The notes: a model not told the origin generated them from the letters alone. A stretch of DNA of 64,000 nt from Massariosphaeria phaeospora (GCA_011032825.1 JAADJZ010000002.1:1054001-1118000), one strand, 5' to 3'; positions 40,413-51,156 are shown, numbered from the stretch's first letter. Made by a program: numbers and translations.

Positions 40413-43400
40413 ATGGACCAGGAGGTGAGTTTGCCATTTGCCCGAGCACAAACCAAGTGGGCGGCGCTAACCGTTTTGCGCAGAGTTCGGCTGCGTTTTT
40501 CCGTGACGTCACACAAGGCTCTCTTCTGAATCAGGGTCACATCAATGCCGGAAACCACTCTCACATTGGTGCGGCGAACAGAAACAAGACCTTTATTGGA
40601 GTTAGCTGACCCTCTCGCCTAGGCAACATCAATCATTATCACAAACACTCTAAAACCGCTTCATAAGACTCCCGCGACGCCTGTATCAAAAATTTATTAC
40701 ACAGCCTAGGCGATGACCCACGCGAGTATCGGGACAGTCTAACCACTCGTAAAGGGCCAAAAGTTAGGGGGACATGCGACTGGATCTTCAAGCGCAAAGC
40801 ATACTTGGAGTGGGTTGGGACTCACAGCTTAATATGGATTTCCGGAGACCCTGGCAAGGGTAAGACCATGCTCGCATTGTCCATCATCAAACACCGTCAA
40901 ACGATCACTGAGGCGAGCCCTTCAACTAAAAAAACGATCTACTTCTTCTGTAACTCCGACACCACCAAGAACAGCGGAGTAACGATCTTACTGGGTTTGA
41001 TTTACCAACTCCTCACCGATGAAGACTTTGAACGTATGTTCAGCTATATCCAGGATGCCTACTCTAGGTACGGGTCGCGCCTCTTTTCGGAAGATCGCTT
41101 CCATGCACTGTGGCCTATCTCTGAAGCTATGATCCGGGATCCTCATCTTGATTCTATCACATGCATCATCGATGGCGTAGACGAATGTGTTGAGAACACC
41201 CTTTCCGATTTCTGGGTGAAGATCCGGAGCCTGTTCTCCGCTTCAGAGTCGGATTCAAATGAAGAGAATGAGACAAAGCCCGAACACCATCTAAGCTCAT
41301 TATCGTGAGCAGGAATTATCCGGATTCGATAGCACATGCTCTCGCAGAGTCTCCCAGAATACGTCTCGAACCAGATCTCAACCGAGAGTTGCAGGCTGAC
41401 GTTGAAAAATTCATTGCGTCTCGTATTGACAAACTACCGCATGCGAAAACGCTAAACCCGGGTCTACGCTATTTGATCAGTGCGGAACTACTAAAGCGTG
41501 CCAATGGCACTTATCTATGTGCCAGTTTCGCCATTGGTAGTCTCAAGTCAAAGAAGAGCATAGAGTTAGAAGCGGCCATCCAAGCGTTTCCCAGGGGTTT
41601 GGATGCTATGTATCGCCGCATGCTACTAGAAATCGACCTAGACAAGCACGAGATCGTTGTAAAAATCTTCCGTTGGGTTGCTACCGCGTTCCGTCCACTA
41701 ACTCTCAAGGAACTTGGCATTGCAGTTGAGCTGCAAAAGGGGAGCTTCCACACTTACTCCGAAGCAATGTGAGACTACGTTTCTTTTGCGAAAGACTTGA
41801 TTGCTATTTTTCCTCACGGGAAAAAGCATAGCACGGTACATCTTGTTCACGCCTCTCTGTCCGACTACCTCTTCAACATATCGCCGAACGATGCACGCAG
41901 CGAAATCTATCATCTCGATCGACAACACTGTCACCAAGAATTAGCAATGAGAGCTCTTGATTACGCACATGCTGCTTTGGAGGGAGGCTTTGACTCAGAC
42001 TAACTAATCAACTCGCAGTACTCCACATTTAAAGCGGTATTCTCTGCTCCAATACGCCTTAAGCGCAGGTCTGCAACATATTACCCAATGTGGACTTCTG
42101 GTGAACGAAGCAAATATTCCGCATCCTCTTCTCGACCCCGCTAATCCTAAGCACATTGAGTGGATGCGTGCCCAAAGCATGTTGGTGGGACGTTACATTC
42201 CTCCCGCCTCGATCAGCTTGCTTCATATGGCTGCGCTATTAGGCCAGAAACGTCTACTTGATTGGTCGACGAGTAATAAATCTTTTAAGGCACCAATGCC
42301 ATCACGAAATGTCGAAATCCCAGACGAATTTGGACGTGTACCACTATTTTACGCAGCGTTCGGGGGCCACTATTCGACTGTACAATACCTCATCGATAGG
42401 GGAGCAAACGTGAATGCGGCGGACAGTATTGGGCAAACGGCTCTTCACATTTCATGTGCGTTAAATCATGGGCAGATTGCTCTATTACTCCTCGAATCAG
42501 GCGCAAACATGAACAAGGCATCTTCTGCTGAGGGAACAGGCACTGTCAGTATGCTGTGCAAAACTTTCGCGCCCGATGAGGACGATGAGTACAAGCTCTC
42601 CCCGGAAGCTTTCAAAATCAACTCGACAGGGACGCCCCTGCATCTCGCTACAGAGTTTGGCGCTACGTCCTGTGTAAGGGTTTTGCTCAAATTCAAGATC
42701 GATATAAACGCGATGGATGTATACGGACAAACAGCACTTCATCGCGTTGCATCAGAGGATAGCGAAAGTCATGAGCTCATCTGCGCACTTCTTATAAATG
42801 GAGGTGCGAATATCCTTTTGAGAAACCGGGAAGGGAAGCTACCGATTCATGTCGCCGTTTCGTACACCTCGCTTGACAACGAGACCCTCGAGATTCTCAA
42901 GATGTTTATAGACGGCGCCTGTCCAGTGGCTATCCTTACCAGTACAACCCCGGGATTTCCAGGTGGAGTGACACCTCTCCAGCTTGCTTGTAAATCAGGC
43001 CATGCAATCATGTGCCAATACCTATATGAGAAGGGCGCAAATGTGCATCATCGTGACAATTCGGGAAGGACGGCGTTACACTGGCTTTGCAGTGAAGCAC
43101 AGATTGGATGGTCAAATAAGCCATACATATGGCGACATGACTTATTTCGGAGACTCTCTTACGAGGAAATTACTGCTACGGACTCCAACGGGAAAACTGC
43201 ATATTACTTAGGAGTGGACTCAGATGCCTTGTATCATCGTAGGTATGAGGAATATATGTCGAAGTCAGAAGAAATACACAGGCGGGCATGGAAAGTCTTT
43301 TGGAAATGCCCGTATTATGCGCCGTATCACAAAGAGATTCGAGCAGTACAATCACTTGTGGAAAAAGAAGACATGAAGGAGTTCAAAGCTCTTGAACACG

Positions 43401-43489
43401 ATTTGACCGAGGAAACCCGCCCGGTGTATGAAATTATTCGAGGAATGCGGCAAAAGTACTGGGCGACACAGACATATGTTCATAAATAA
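40413..43489 (+). pseudogene. NACHT/STAND NTPase with ankyrin repeats (NOD-like receptor), several lesions
   Basis: A likely first exon 40413-40424 (MDQE) joins 40484 via an intron with GTGAGT, CTAACC and GCGCAG. The second exon codes a short Gly/Asn/His-rich head (NQGHINAGNHSHIG, then NRNKTF). After an unclear junction near 40600-40666 comes the NACHT domain: ISGDPGKGKT (Walker A), TCIIDGVDEC (Walker B). Near 41280 the frame shifts by one base, continuing SKLIIVSRNYPD. An in-frame TGA sits at 41770-41772, where RDYVSF is expected. A second frame break lies near 42001-42030, next to an orphan 3' splice signal (CTAACTAATC...CAG). From 42100 to 43489 the frame is open, with about six ankyrin repeats (TALHISCALNHGQIALLLLESGAN). 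The locus looks recently decayed. Confidence 0.75.
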
Positions 43490-43622
43490 GAGCATCGGTA
43501 CTATTCTTCAGTCGTGGTTTCTTGCCCGGATATGCTGACGGCTGAAATCTAAGCAGCACGGCAGTTCTCCCTTAGACTTACCAACAACACATCCCCGCAT
43601 CTTCTGGAGTCATGCAAGCATA

Positions 43623-45284
43623 CTATGCATCTCGCTTGTAGAAAGCCAAACACGTCTCGCCACCGCTCCCACCCTGTACATCCCTTTCCGCAGCCTTCCA
43701 CACCGTACCAGCATCGCACCTCCACCACTGTCCATCGCCCATCTTGGTGAACGTAATATGCGTCCTCTCATTCAGCTTCTGCCCCTTGTACTTGATGACC
43801 GTGCTCAGTGAATACCGGGTCTTCTTCTCCTGCTGGGGGAGGTACTTCTCCATATCCACGCTCACCGGCAAATCAACCTCGTACCGATGCTTCTTCGCCT
43901 TCGTTTTGTCTTCGTCTCTCTCAAAACCAAACACCATTGTCTTCGGTGCATCGTGCAGACCCATTCAGTAGCGCTGCGCTTTCTCCTTGGTGGTCTTGCA
44001 GTGCGGACATGTCACAAAGTCTGCCGTAGACCACTTCTCATGTAGCAGCTTCAGAAGGTTCGTGTGGGTGGCAGACTTATTGGCAGGCTCACACAGACGG
44101 ACCATCCATGGCATTTCGCCGTCGCTGTCCATGGGTATATTCACGCCGCAGGTAGTGCAGTTTCCACGGAAGTTGTTGCGAAGCTTGTATGTTTGGGTCG
44201 GTCCGTTGGGGTCAGGAATCGCGAAAGGGGGTGTTTCGCGGCCTCGCTTTCTGGAGAGTGCGCTCGTGTCTAGTGTATTGGCGAGTGCGTAGAGGATGGA
44301 GGTCGAGTGGGTAGAGTGACCGGACTTGTTTCGGAAGCGAGCTGGGATACCTTGCGATTTGGTGATGGGTTTGCGCGGGGGTTGTGTTGAGGATTCTTTC
44401 TCGAGCGCTTCCTGCGTCTTCTTGATATTTGTTTTCTTCTGCTCTCGAGACTCGGTAAAGGTTGAGCCCTTGTCTTGTCGCGTGTTTTTGTTGTTGCCGG
44501 CCTTCGCAAGCTTGACCGGCGGATTCTCTGATGGGGTGTCGTGAGGCTCTGCTTTGCGTTTGCGATTCGGCGGTACTTCTGTAAGCTTCTTTAGAAGCGC
44601 AGCCAGAGGTAGGGGGACAGCCGGCACATTCTGTTCTTCATTCTCCAGATCGATGCCACTATCGTTAAGACTGGGTTCTTGTGCATTGCTCTCCTTCAAC
44701 GTCTTGTTCTCTGCGCGCAGCCGAGCCAACTCCTCCTTATCTGCATCGGTAAGAGTCTTCGCTTCAGCATAATGCTTCTTCATGCCAACGATGCGCTTGT
44801 CATTGATATCCAATTGCTCTTTGAGTCGCGCAATTTCTGCGTCCTTCTTCTTATCCTCTTCGTCTTTAGCAGCCAGCTTACTCTTCAGCGCAGAGTACGC
44901 CGGTACAAAGTCGCGGCAGTACTTTTCCAGTTCTATAATCGTGCGCTCTCCCTCTTCCAGAGCAGTCGTTGTGGCGATTTTCGACTTAAGAGGTTTGGCT
45001 TTTGTGATGAGGTCGTATGCTTTGGCGCATAGAGCCGCGATCTTGGGTTTGGCAATGAGCCTGGGCTTCGCGGTATCGGAATCGGGCTTCGCAGCTTTCG
45101 GTTCGGTTGGAGCTCGGATCTGGTCGTGGTTATAGGTGTCTTTGGCCGCCTTCGCCATATAGAAGTCGAGGCCTAACATCGTGTAGGTTGATGACAGGTT
45201 TGGTGGAGGGTGGTTGATGGAGGGTTTCGCTGGAGGGTGGTTGATGGGGGGTTTCGCGGGAGGCGGTTGACGTATCAAAACCAT
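43623..45284 (-). pseudogene. USP-like protein 1: coiled coil plus C-terminal USP half, in-frame TGA
   Basis: One frame of 554 codons, broken only by TGA at 43965-43967. The N-terminus has three tandem Pro/Lys/Asn units (PPAKP-INHPP). A TATA box 13 bp upstream of the first ATG makes the ATG at 45179 (MLGLDFY) the likelier start. A coiled coil (residues 120-215), a basic linker and a zinc ribbon (CTTC...CPHC) follow. Next is AQRY-stop-MGLHDAPKTMVFGF; the two adjacent paralogues have a Trp at the stop. The tail is the USP palm end: YSLSTVIKYKG, THITFT in the His box, WWRCDAGTV in the Asp box, and LAFYKR. There is no Cys box, so even if read through it could not be a normal protease. Confidence 0.7.
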
Positions 45285-45882
45285 AAATGCAGAAGGTTAT
45301 ATAGCTCGCTCGCTAGCGCGCCTATTGTAGTTTCTATATAATAGCAGTGAAAGGTCATCAATAGCTAGGCATCCATGGTAGCGACAACGTCATGATCTGA
45401 TCATAGTAGCCAATAAGAGAAAGGTACAGTGAGAAGTTCTCGGTGTCGCCGAGGATGTTGGGCCCAGTTCGATAATTTTTCACTTGCGCTTATCCTTCAG
45501 TGAAACCTGGAATTATCTCTCTCCCGAATACCGGTTGTCAGAGCGATCCGACCTACTTATCTCCTTGATGTGATATAATTGTTTTACAATTGATGTTATA
45601 AAACGACTGTATGAAGCAAGCTCTAGCAGCAGCAAAGTTAGGTATTCATGTTGATTTATATAGTCACGGCGTTGTGGTGACAGTACTAACTGCATCGCGT
45701 TACGCCGGATGCAGCTATCCCCATCCAACCTGCGAAAGTTGTTGAGCTCGTATAAAATGGTTGAGAACTGTATAGTTCACTATGTTTATCCATTAAAGTC
45801 GCCTTACAGCTAGCCTTGGTTGCTAAGCTTGCTTCCAAGGTCGCTACATAAAGGAACGTGATCTAATAACAATGGCAAATAT
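45285..45882. other. Intergenic region between USP-like genes 1 and 2
   Basis: About 600 bases, A/T-rich, no gene seen. It includes the TATA box above. Confidence 0.4.
45297..45303 (-). promoter_or_regulatory. TATA box of USP-like gene 1
   Basis: The minus strand reads CTATATAACC. It is 13 bp from the first ATG (45284) but 118 bp from the ATG at 45179, which favours the downstream start. Confidence 0.5.
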
Positions 45883-47316
45883 TTACCCTGTACTTGAACA
45901 ATCCCCTAGATACTCGTCCCAACGCTGAGCATTTCTAAATAAAGTTTTGCAAAATAATCGATGTCCCCAATCTCCAATCCGCTCATAGAAAGCCAAATAC
46001 GATGTTTCTGCACTGACCCTTCTCGTATACGATGAAGTTCCCGCCCTAATCAACCTTACAGCCTCATCATTATGCGTGAACGCGAAATAGTGACCGGAAT
46101 CCATCGTACTCCCCCGATGCTGGATCACCGTTCTTATCTTGTACAAAGACCGTTTCTCAATACCGCCAGCTAAGATAGCAAGATCGAGCTCAGGTTCAAC
46201 AGCGACGTGGTATCCTAGCTTATTCGTTCCGCTCACACTGATTTTGTTAGAGAACGGCGTGCGGTCGAAGCGTAGGATCAAGTGCTCTGGGAGGCGGGCC
46301 AGCCCATACCACAGCTTCTGGACAGAAGTGGCTTTTTCGCGGGCTGGACATCCGGTAGACACGACCTCGGGGCGGAAAGCATGGTTAATGAGGTCCGTAA
46401 CTGTGATCTGCTGCTGAGAAGTGGTCTGTGAAGCCTCCGTTACTGTCGTGAGGAAGTGCTGCGGAGGTCGAAGACTCAGCATCCAATCACTCTCCGTTGA
46501 CGCTGGCCACGTCTATTTGCACTTCGCGCATCGCAAACCGAATTCTTTTTCAACGCGGAACAGGGCTGAGATAAGAGGGTGGATCGGGAATCTTTCGTCG
46601 AATTGCTTCCAAGTATAACTGGTGGAGAGGCAGTTGAAAACTTCACGAAGCCAGTCTGCTGGGTCCTGCTCGGATTTGCCGTTGAAGTCGCTACTGCAAA
46701 GATGCGAGATCATTCGTCGGAGCGGGTATGGATCGACTGTGATATCTGTTCCTTTGGGTTCCAAGGCGAGACTTCTGAGGACCTTCAGCAGCTCACGGAT
46801 GGGGTTGATTCTGTCTGATAGCTGAGCGATGTCCTTCCGAAGTTCTCCGTTCTCGTGGCTCTCGTCAATATTGGCCAGCTATGTCTGCAATTCCTGTTCT
46901 GAAAGCATTGCACCCATGTGTGGAGCGCTCAGTTGTTCCTCAAGCCAGCCAGGCTGTACGGCGGTGGCAAGAGCCTGTAGAGAGGCATTCGAGTAACAGA
47001 ATGATCTCTCTCCTCGTATGAGTCCTTTCGGTTTGCTGGTACGGTACCCGGACGGTCGAGTTTTGAGCAAATCATCTAGTCCTTCCGCTGTGTTGGCGGA
47101 TTCTTCTTCGCTACTATTCCAGTCTATACAGTACCTTTTACGTATGTATTCTACTACTCTCTCTAGCCACTGTTCTGCCTCATCTGAACAAGGGTGATAA
47201 GAATCCATGGCAAGCTGGTCCATCTGGTTACTGAGTTCGAAAATCGCTTTTTCCTCATCTCGTGGAGAGCGGGGAGGTGATGGGGTCGAAAGTGGTTCCA
47301 TGTCGGCCATTCGCAA
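45883..47316 (-). pseudogene. USP-like protein 2 with Cys and His boxes, two in-frame TAG stops
   Basis: A single frame of 478 codons interrupted by TAG at 46879-46881 (codon 146) and 46513-46515 (codon 268), with no frame change. The Cys box is RGERSFCYSNASLQAL with Cys107 (consensus GNTCYxNSxLQ). EQDPADWLREVF stands for the QQDAxEFL box. A zinc-ligand pair CAKC precedes the second stop. The second part has LWYGLARLPEHLILRFDR, then a proper His box MDSGHYFAF (His409) and YLAFYER at the end. All catalytic pieces exist, but the frame is closed twice. It is the most complete protease of the three paralogues and may be a recent pseudogene, or both stops may be sequence errors. Confidence 0.75.
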
Positions 47317-47644
47317 GCGATATCTGCACTACCGAGTATCTTGAGCTACCTAGGTTATTATAGCTTTTAAAGAGCCCAGGATGTGGAAGATTGCTACTTT
47401 TCCATTTGCTATAGCTCTAAGTTTGCGTGAGCCGATTGATGACCGTACATCATAAGGCAACTTTTGGTCACGTGATAGCTATCGGCTAAATCCAAACCTG
47501 ACTATAGCCAAGTAGTCGTAATCCAGAGTACCTAAAGTTGTTCTCTGTAGCAGGATCAGATCACCTTGCAAAGTTAAAGATAATAATCAAAAATCATCCC
47601 CTCAACTCGCATAATCCCTTCGTGCCCGGAATCAACACACTCTC
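47317..47644. other. Intergenic region between USP-like genes 2 and 3
   Basis: About 330 bases without coding signal. TTTTAAAG on the plus strand near 47365-47372 may be part of the gene 2 promoter. Confidence 0.35.
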
Positions 47645-48853
47645 TTACCCCTCCCTTCCATAAACCACCAAACACACGCCCAGCTGAGTCCCCGCATCCC
47701 CACACCCGCTCAGCACTCCCCTCAAGCTCGCTCGCCCAACAACCTCCCCATCACAATACCACCACTCCCTGTGGCAGTGTTCGGTTCTCGTCCCCGTCTG
47801 CGTCTGCGTATACACCACGTAACGACCATCCTCTTGAACGTGTTGGACCAACGTGCGAAGCGTGTACACCGCACTTGAGCCCGTGGCGTTTGGAATCGAG
47901 AAGTCAGCTAGGTCGATGGCTGGTTCGATGGCAACGTGCGGGTCGTAGTGGTAAGTTCTTTGTTGAGTGGACGACGGCAGCGTGCGGTTGAAATCCATGA
48001 CAAGCGTTTTCGGAAGGCGTGTTAGGCCGAGCCAGTATTTCTGTGCGCTGCTGTTGACATCGCGGCAGTTCGAACACCGCTGGTTCGGAAGGCGCTTCGG
48101 ACGCAGTGCGTGGGCCAGCAGCGCAGTGACAGACGTCAAGGGTGGATTTGGACCATTACATTCCGTCGTCTGTGACAACGCTCGGTGGGCTTCTAGCAAC
48201 GAAGCGCAATCGAGATCTAGAACCCAATCGTGGTTTACAGGTTCTCGGTTTACCGCAGTACAGTCCGAACAGATTACCATGGAAGCTTTGGGAACTCCGA
48301 ACAAGTTGCGTACGATGCTGGTCTCCCGCACTGGAGACTTCGCGCTGCTACCCTTACGGTATGTCTTGCCGCAAGCCATCAAGTCCAGCAGATCGCGCAG
48401 CCATTCCGCAGGGCCTTGGGCTAGTTGGCGATTGGAATCGAGATTGCAATACGTACCAAGCATACACTGAAGTAACCGTGTGCCTACAGGGCCTTGCGCG
48501 GGGCTTTGCATCGTGGTACGAATGTGTCCTAGGACATGTAAGAGTTCGGCAAGCGGGTTAGTCTGTTCCGCATGCGTTTTAAGCTCGGATATGCATCTCT
48601 CCTTGTATGCCTGGTTTCCATCTTTCTCTGCACGGAGGAGCAGAACTGCTAAGTCACCTCTCAGTCTTTGGTCAATCCAGCGGCCAGTGTGCACCGGACC
48701 CAGGTCCTTTCGAATTTGTTCGAAATCTATTTCGGCGGCCAGGATGTCGAGGGCGGCAGATAGAGAGGATGAATATGAAGCTGTTTGCTTGAGGCCGTGT
48801 GGTGGGTGAGTTTCCCTCGAGCGTGTAGGTAGGGTGGCTGGAGCACTTGCCAT
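47645..48853 (-). CDS. USP-like protein 3 (402 aa), predicted catalytically dead
   Basis: A single intact frame. Alignment by eye with USP-like protein 2 places SYSSSLSAAL (residues 26-35) on the Cys box CYSNASLQAL, so the catalytic Cys is Ser. QGPAEWLRDLLDL (146-158) matches the Q-box. CSDC and CSNC (195-198, 260-263) form the zinc ribbon, and YWLGLTRLPKTLVMDFNR (273-290) the palm strand. The His box reads EDGRYVVYT, with Arg344 where His is required. The end is VCLVVYGREG. Two of the catalytic residues are thus replaced, while the fold landmarks and an open frame are kept, which fits a pseudo-deubiquitinase that may still bind ubiquitin. It is the only one of the three tandem paralogues without a stop. 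Confidence 0.75.
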   Translation of the reverse strand: MASAPATLPTRSRETHPPHGLKQTASYSSSLSAALDILAAEIDFEQIRKDLGPVHTGRWIDQRLRGDLAVLLLRAEKDGNQAYKERCISELKTHAEQTNPLAELLHVLGHIRTTMQSPAQGPVGTRLLQCMLGTYCNLDSNRQLAQGPAEWLRDLLDLMACGKTYRKGSSAKSPVRETSIVRNLFGVPKASMVICSDCTAVNREPVNHDWVLDLDCASLLEAHRALSQTTECNGPNPPLTSVTALLAHALRPKRLPNQRCSNCRDVNSSAQKYWLGLTRLPKTLVMDFNRTLPSSTQQRTYHYDPHVAIEPAIDLADFSIPNATGSSAVYTLRTLVQHVQEDGRYVVYTQTQTGTRTEHCHREWWYCDGEVVGRASLRGVLSGCGDAGTQLGVCLVVYGREG

Positions 48854-49485
48854 GTTGAAAGCTGTGGTTCAAGAAATACTAGCAGTCGTGAGAATCTAAG
48901 CTTTATACACCGCATCTGTAGTTTGCTGATCGCCTTGGTTTCAGTCGATTTGCGCATGGGTTTGTTTGGGTAAGACAGATCCTGAGGGTTCCAGTGGCGC
49001 GATGGAAGAGACTGAGACAGCCAACATCTAATAGATAGATGGTGTCGCTGAGACCTCATTCTACATCTAGCAAGGAACTGTAAACCCTGAACTCATGGCT
49101 ACGACGATTTTCCTTCCTATAAATCTCAAAAGCTCAACAATGTGAGCAAGAAAACTGATCATGGATCGTAGTCCAATCAAAGATACAGAAGTATAAACTT
49201 GCTAGCAGACTACGCAAGGGTCAGGCAGCGTTCTAGCCCTGCAAAGACATTTAGATATCCGAATTTCTAGCGCTCTGCATGAAGAGACCCCCCTGCCTCG
49301 CCCCCTTTCCCGCCATGTACTTCGTAGAGGACTCTAAGGAGTTCTATTTCTGATCTGTATTCGCTCTATATCTCAACTCAACTAAGACATCTTCAACGAA
49401 CCGCCCACAACCCAAAATGTCCAATATACAACGAAAAGAAAAAGCTTATCCTCTCTACCGACCCCCACGTAACCCAGCACCATCA
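48854..49485. other. Intergenic region
   Basis: About 630 bases, A/T-rich, between the promoter side of USP-like gene 3 and the 3' end of the next minus-strand gene. No gene supported. Confidence 0.4.
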
Positions 49486-51156
49486 TCACAGCATATGCCT
49501 GCGTTCGAATCTGCCCCGACGACGCTTAGCGCCCGCCCCCTCCGCCTTAACACAAGCAAACGACATCTTCTTCACCGTCGTAGCAGGCGTATCAGCTAGC
49601 TTTGCTGTCCCGAACGGATCCCACGTATCTGAGCCGTAAGGACCGTATGCTGCTGTGGCTTTTTTGTCCTAGAATTTTGAATTAGCAAATGTCCTTTAAA
49701 AGGTGAGTATTTGTAATCCAGCTTACCGAATCCCACTTCATCTGCACATACGGCCAGCACAACTTCTCTCCCACCTTCCGGATATCCCCTGCCACAAAAA
49801 CATCCTCAGACACAAACGGCGCCCCCTGCGCCTTTCCCGCCGCGTCAACGACCTGGAACCGCGTGCCCGTGTACGCGCTCGCCTCGCCCTTGACAGTCGC
49901 CTCCTCCCACGTAACCAGCGCGCCTGCGTCCCCAAACGCCGCCACATGCGCATTGAAGCAGTCCGTATCCGCCTTCGCTAGCGTGACATCCATGGGCCCC
50001 GCGCCGCCGACTTCTTTCTTGCTCTTCAGCGGCGTGACCTGCACATGGCGCAGCGCGTCCTCGCCCTTACCCTCCGGCCGCGCAATCCACGCAACGAGAT
50101 ACAGTTCGGTGACTCCGAGCCGCGCCAGCACGCTATACGAGCCGCGCGTGCCGCCAAAAGCTTCAGCAGTGAACATCTCAGGCGTGCGCTGCGCGCCGAT
50201 AGCGGGATAGTCCCACGCGCCAGCTGGCTTGTTGGCAGATGCCAGCCGGAAGAAGCCGTCGTCGGCGGTGCACACGCTGGCGAAGGGAATGGAATGTCCC
50301 TGGATGGCGCGAGCGCGATGCCGAAGTTGTGCCCGCAGAACTGCTGCGCGGCGTAGGGGCTCGCGATGAGGGCGCCGTTTGCGTCGACGTAGGCGGTGAT
50401 GTCGCCGCCGTGGCCGGCCGCGCCGGCGGGTGCGCCGCCGTAGTATTCGGTGCGGTAGTATGCGGCGTAGGTGCTGTTTTCGTTGAAGGCGAGGTCGCCG
50501 TCCAGGTTGCCTTTGTTGGCGCGCATGTGGGCGTCGAATTGGAGGATCGTGGTGCCGCCGACGGGAGTGCGCCAGGCTTGTTTGCTGGCTTTGTAGCGCA
50601 CGATGTGCGGGATGTGGTATTCGGAGGTGGTGGTGGTGGTGGTGTTGAAGTGGGTGAATAGCGCGAAGCCGTCGTTGTGGGCTACGAGGCCGCTCGCTGT
50701 ATATGGCACGGCGTCAGCAAGAAGCCCCTCTATGCATAGTTCCGCCTCGCAGCGTCAGTCAGTCTTACCTTCAATCGCACCGTCTACCGCGACGGCCGCG
50801 CCTTCAGCTTTGAACGTCTCCGTCGACAGTTTCTGCACGTGGACGCACATCTTCGCACCCGCGACAAAGTGGTTTCCCTCCAAGTACGCAAGGTACGCGC
50901 TCTTGCCATCAGGAGACACCTACTTGATGTATCAGCGTACTTCGGTAACCTAGCACCACTCGTGCAGAAGAGTTAGGCAAAACCGTACAGCAAACGGCGT
51001 CCGGTGGTGATGCGGCGTCCCAAACCACTCCGCGCCTACTACAGGCACAAACGGCGCCGCCAGCTCCAGCACATCGACATGCTTCTCCAGCGAGGCCTCC
51101 GACCAAGCAGCGTGCACCGCAGCTGCCGCGCAGAGAAATGTCGCGAGGATCAACAT
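49486..51156 (-). CDS. Secreted protein of unknown function, five-part gene with a probable frameshift
   Basis: Exon 1 50989-51156, exon 2 50769-50919, a long third exon 49727-50696 and a last exon 49486-49668; introns are 69, 72 and 58 bp, in phase. A signal peptide (MLILATFLCAAAAVHA) starts the protein. The body is made of beta-type repeats (LVAHNDGFALFTHF, DLAFNENSTYAAYYRTEYYG, FNAHVAAFGDAGALVTWEE) that could form a propeller. Near 50300 the frame changes: HNFGIALA in one frame continues QGHSIPFASVCTADDG in another, the signature of a lost base in a GC-rich run. The tail is basic (KRRRGRFERR). The family is not recognised by name; similar secreted proteins occur in many filamentous fungi. 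Confidence 0.65.

Noticed and set aside
41760..41830. A 58-nt intron (GTGAGA to GAAAAAG) removing the NLR TGA
   Set aside because: The join is out of frame and would delete a segment (DYVSFAKDLIAIF) that looks like genuine family sequence.
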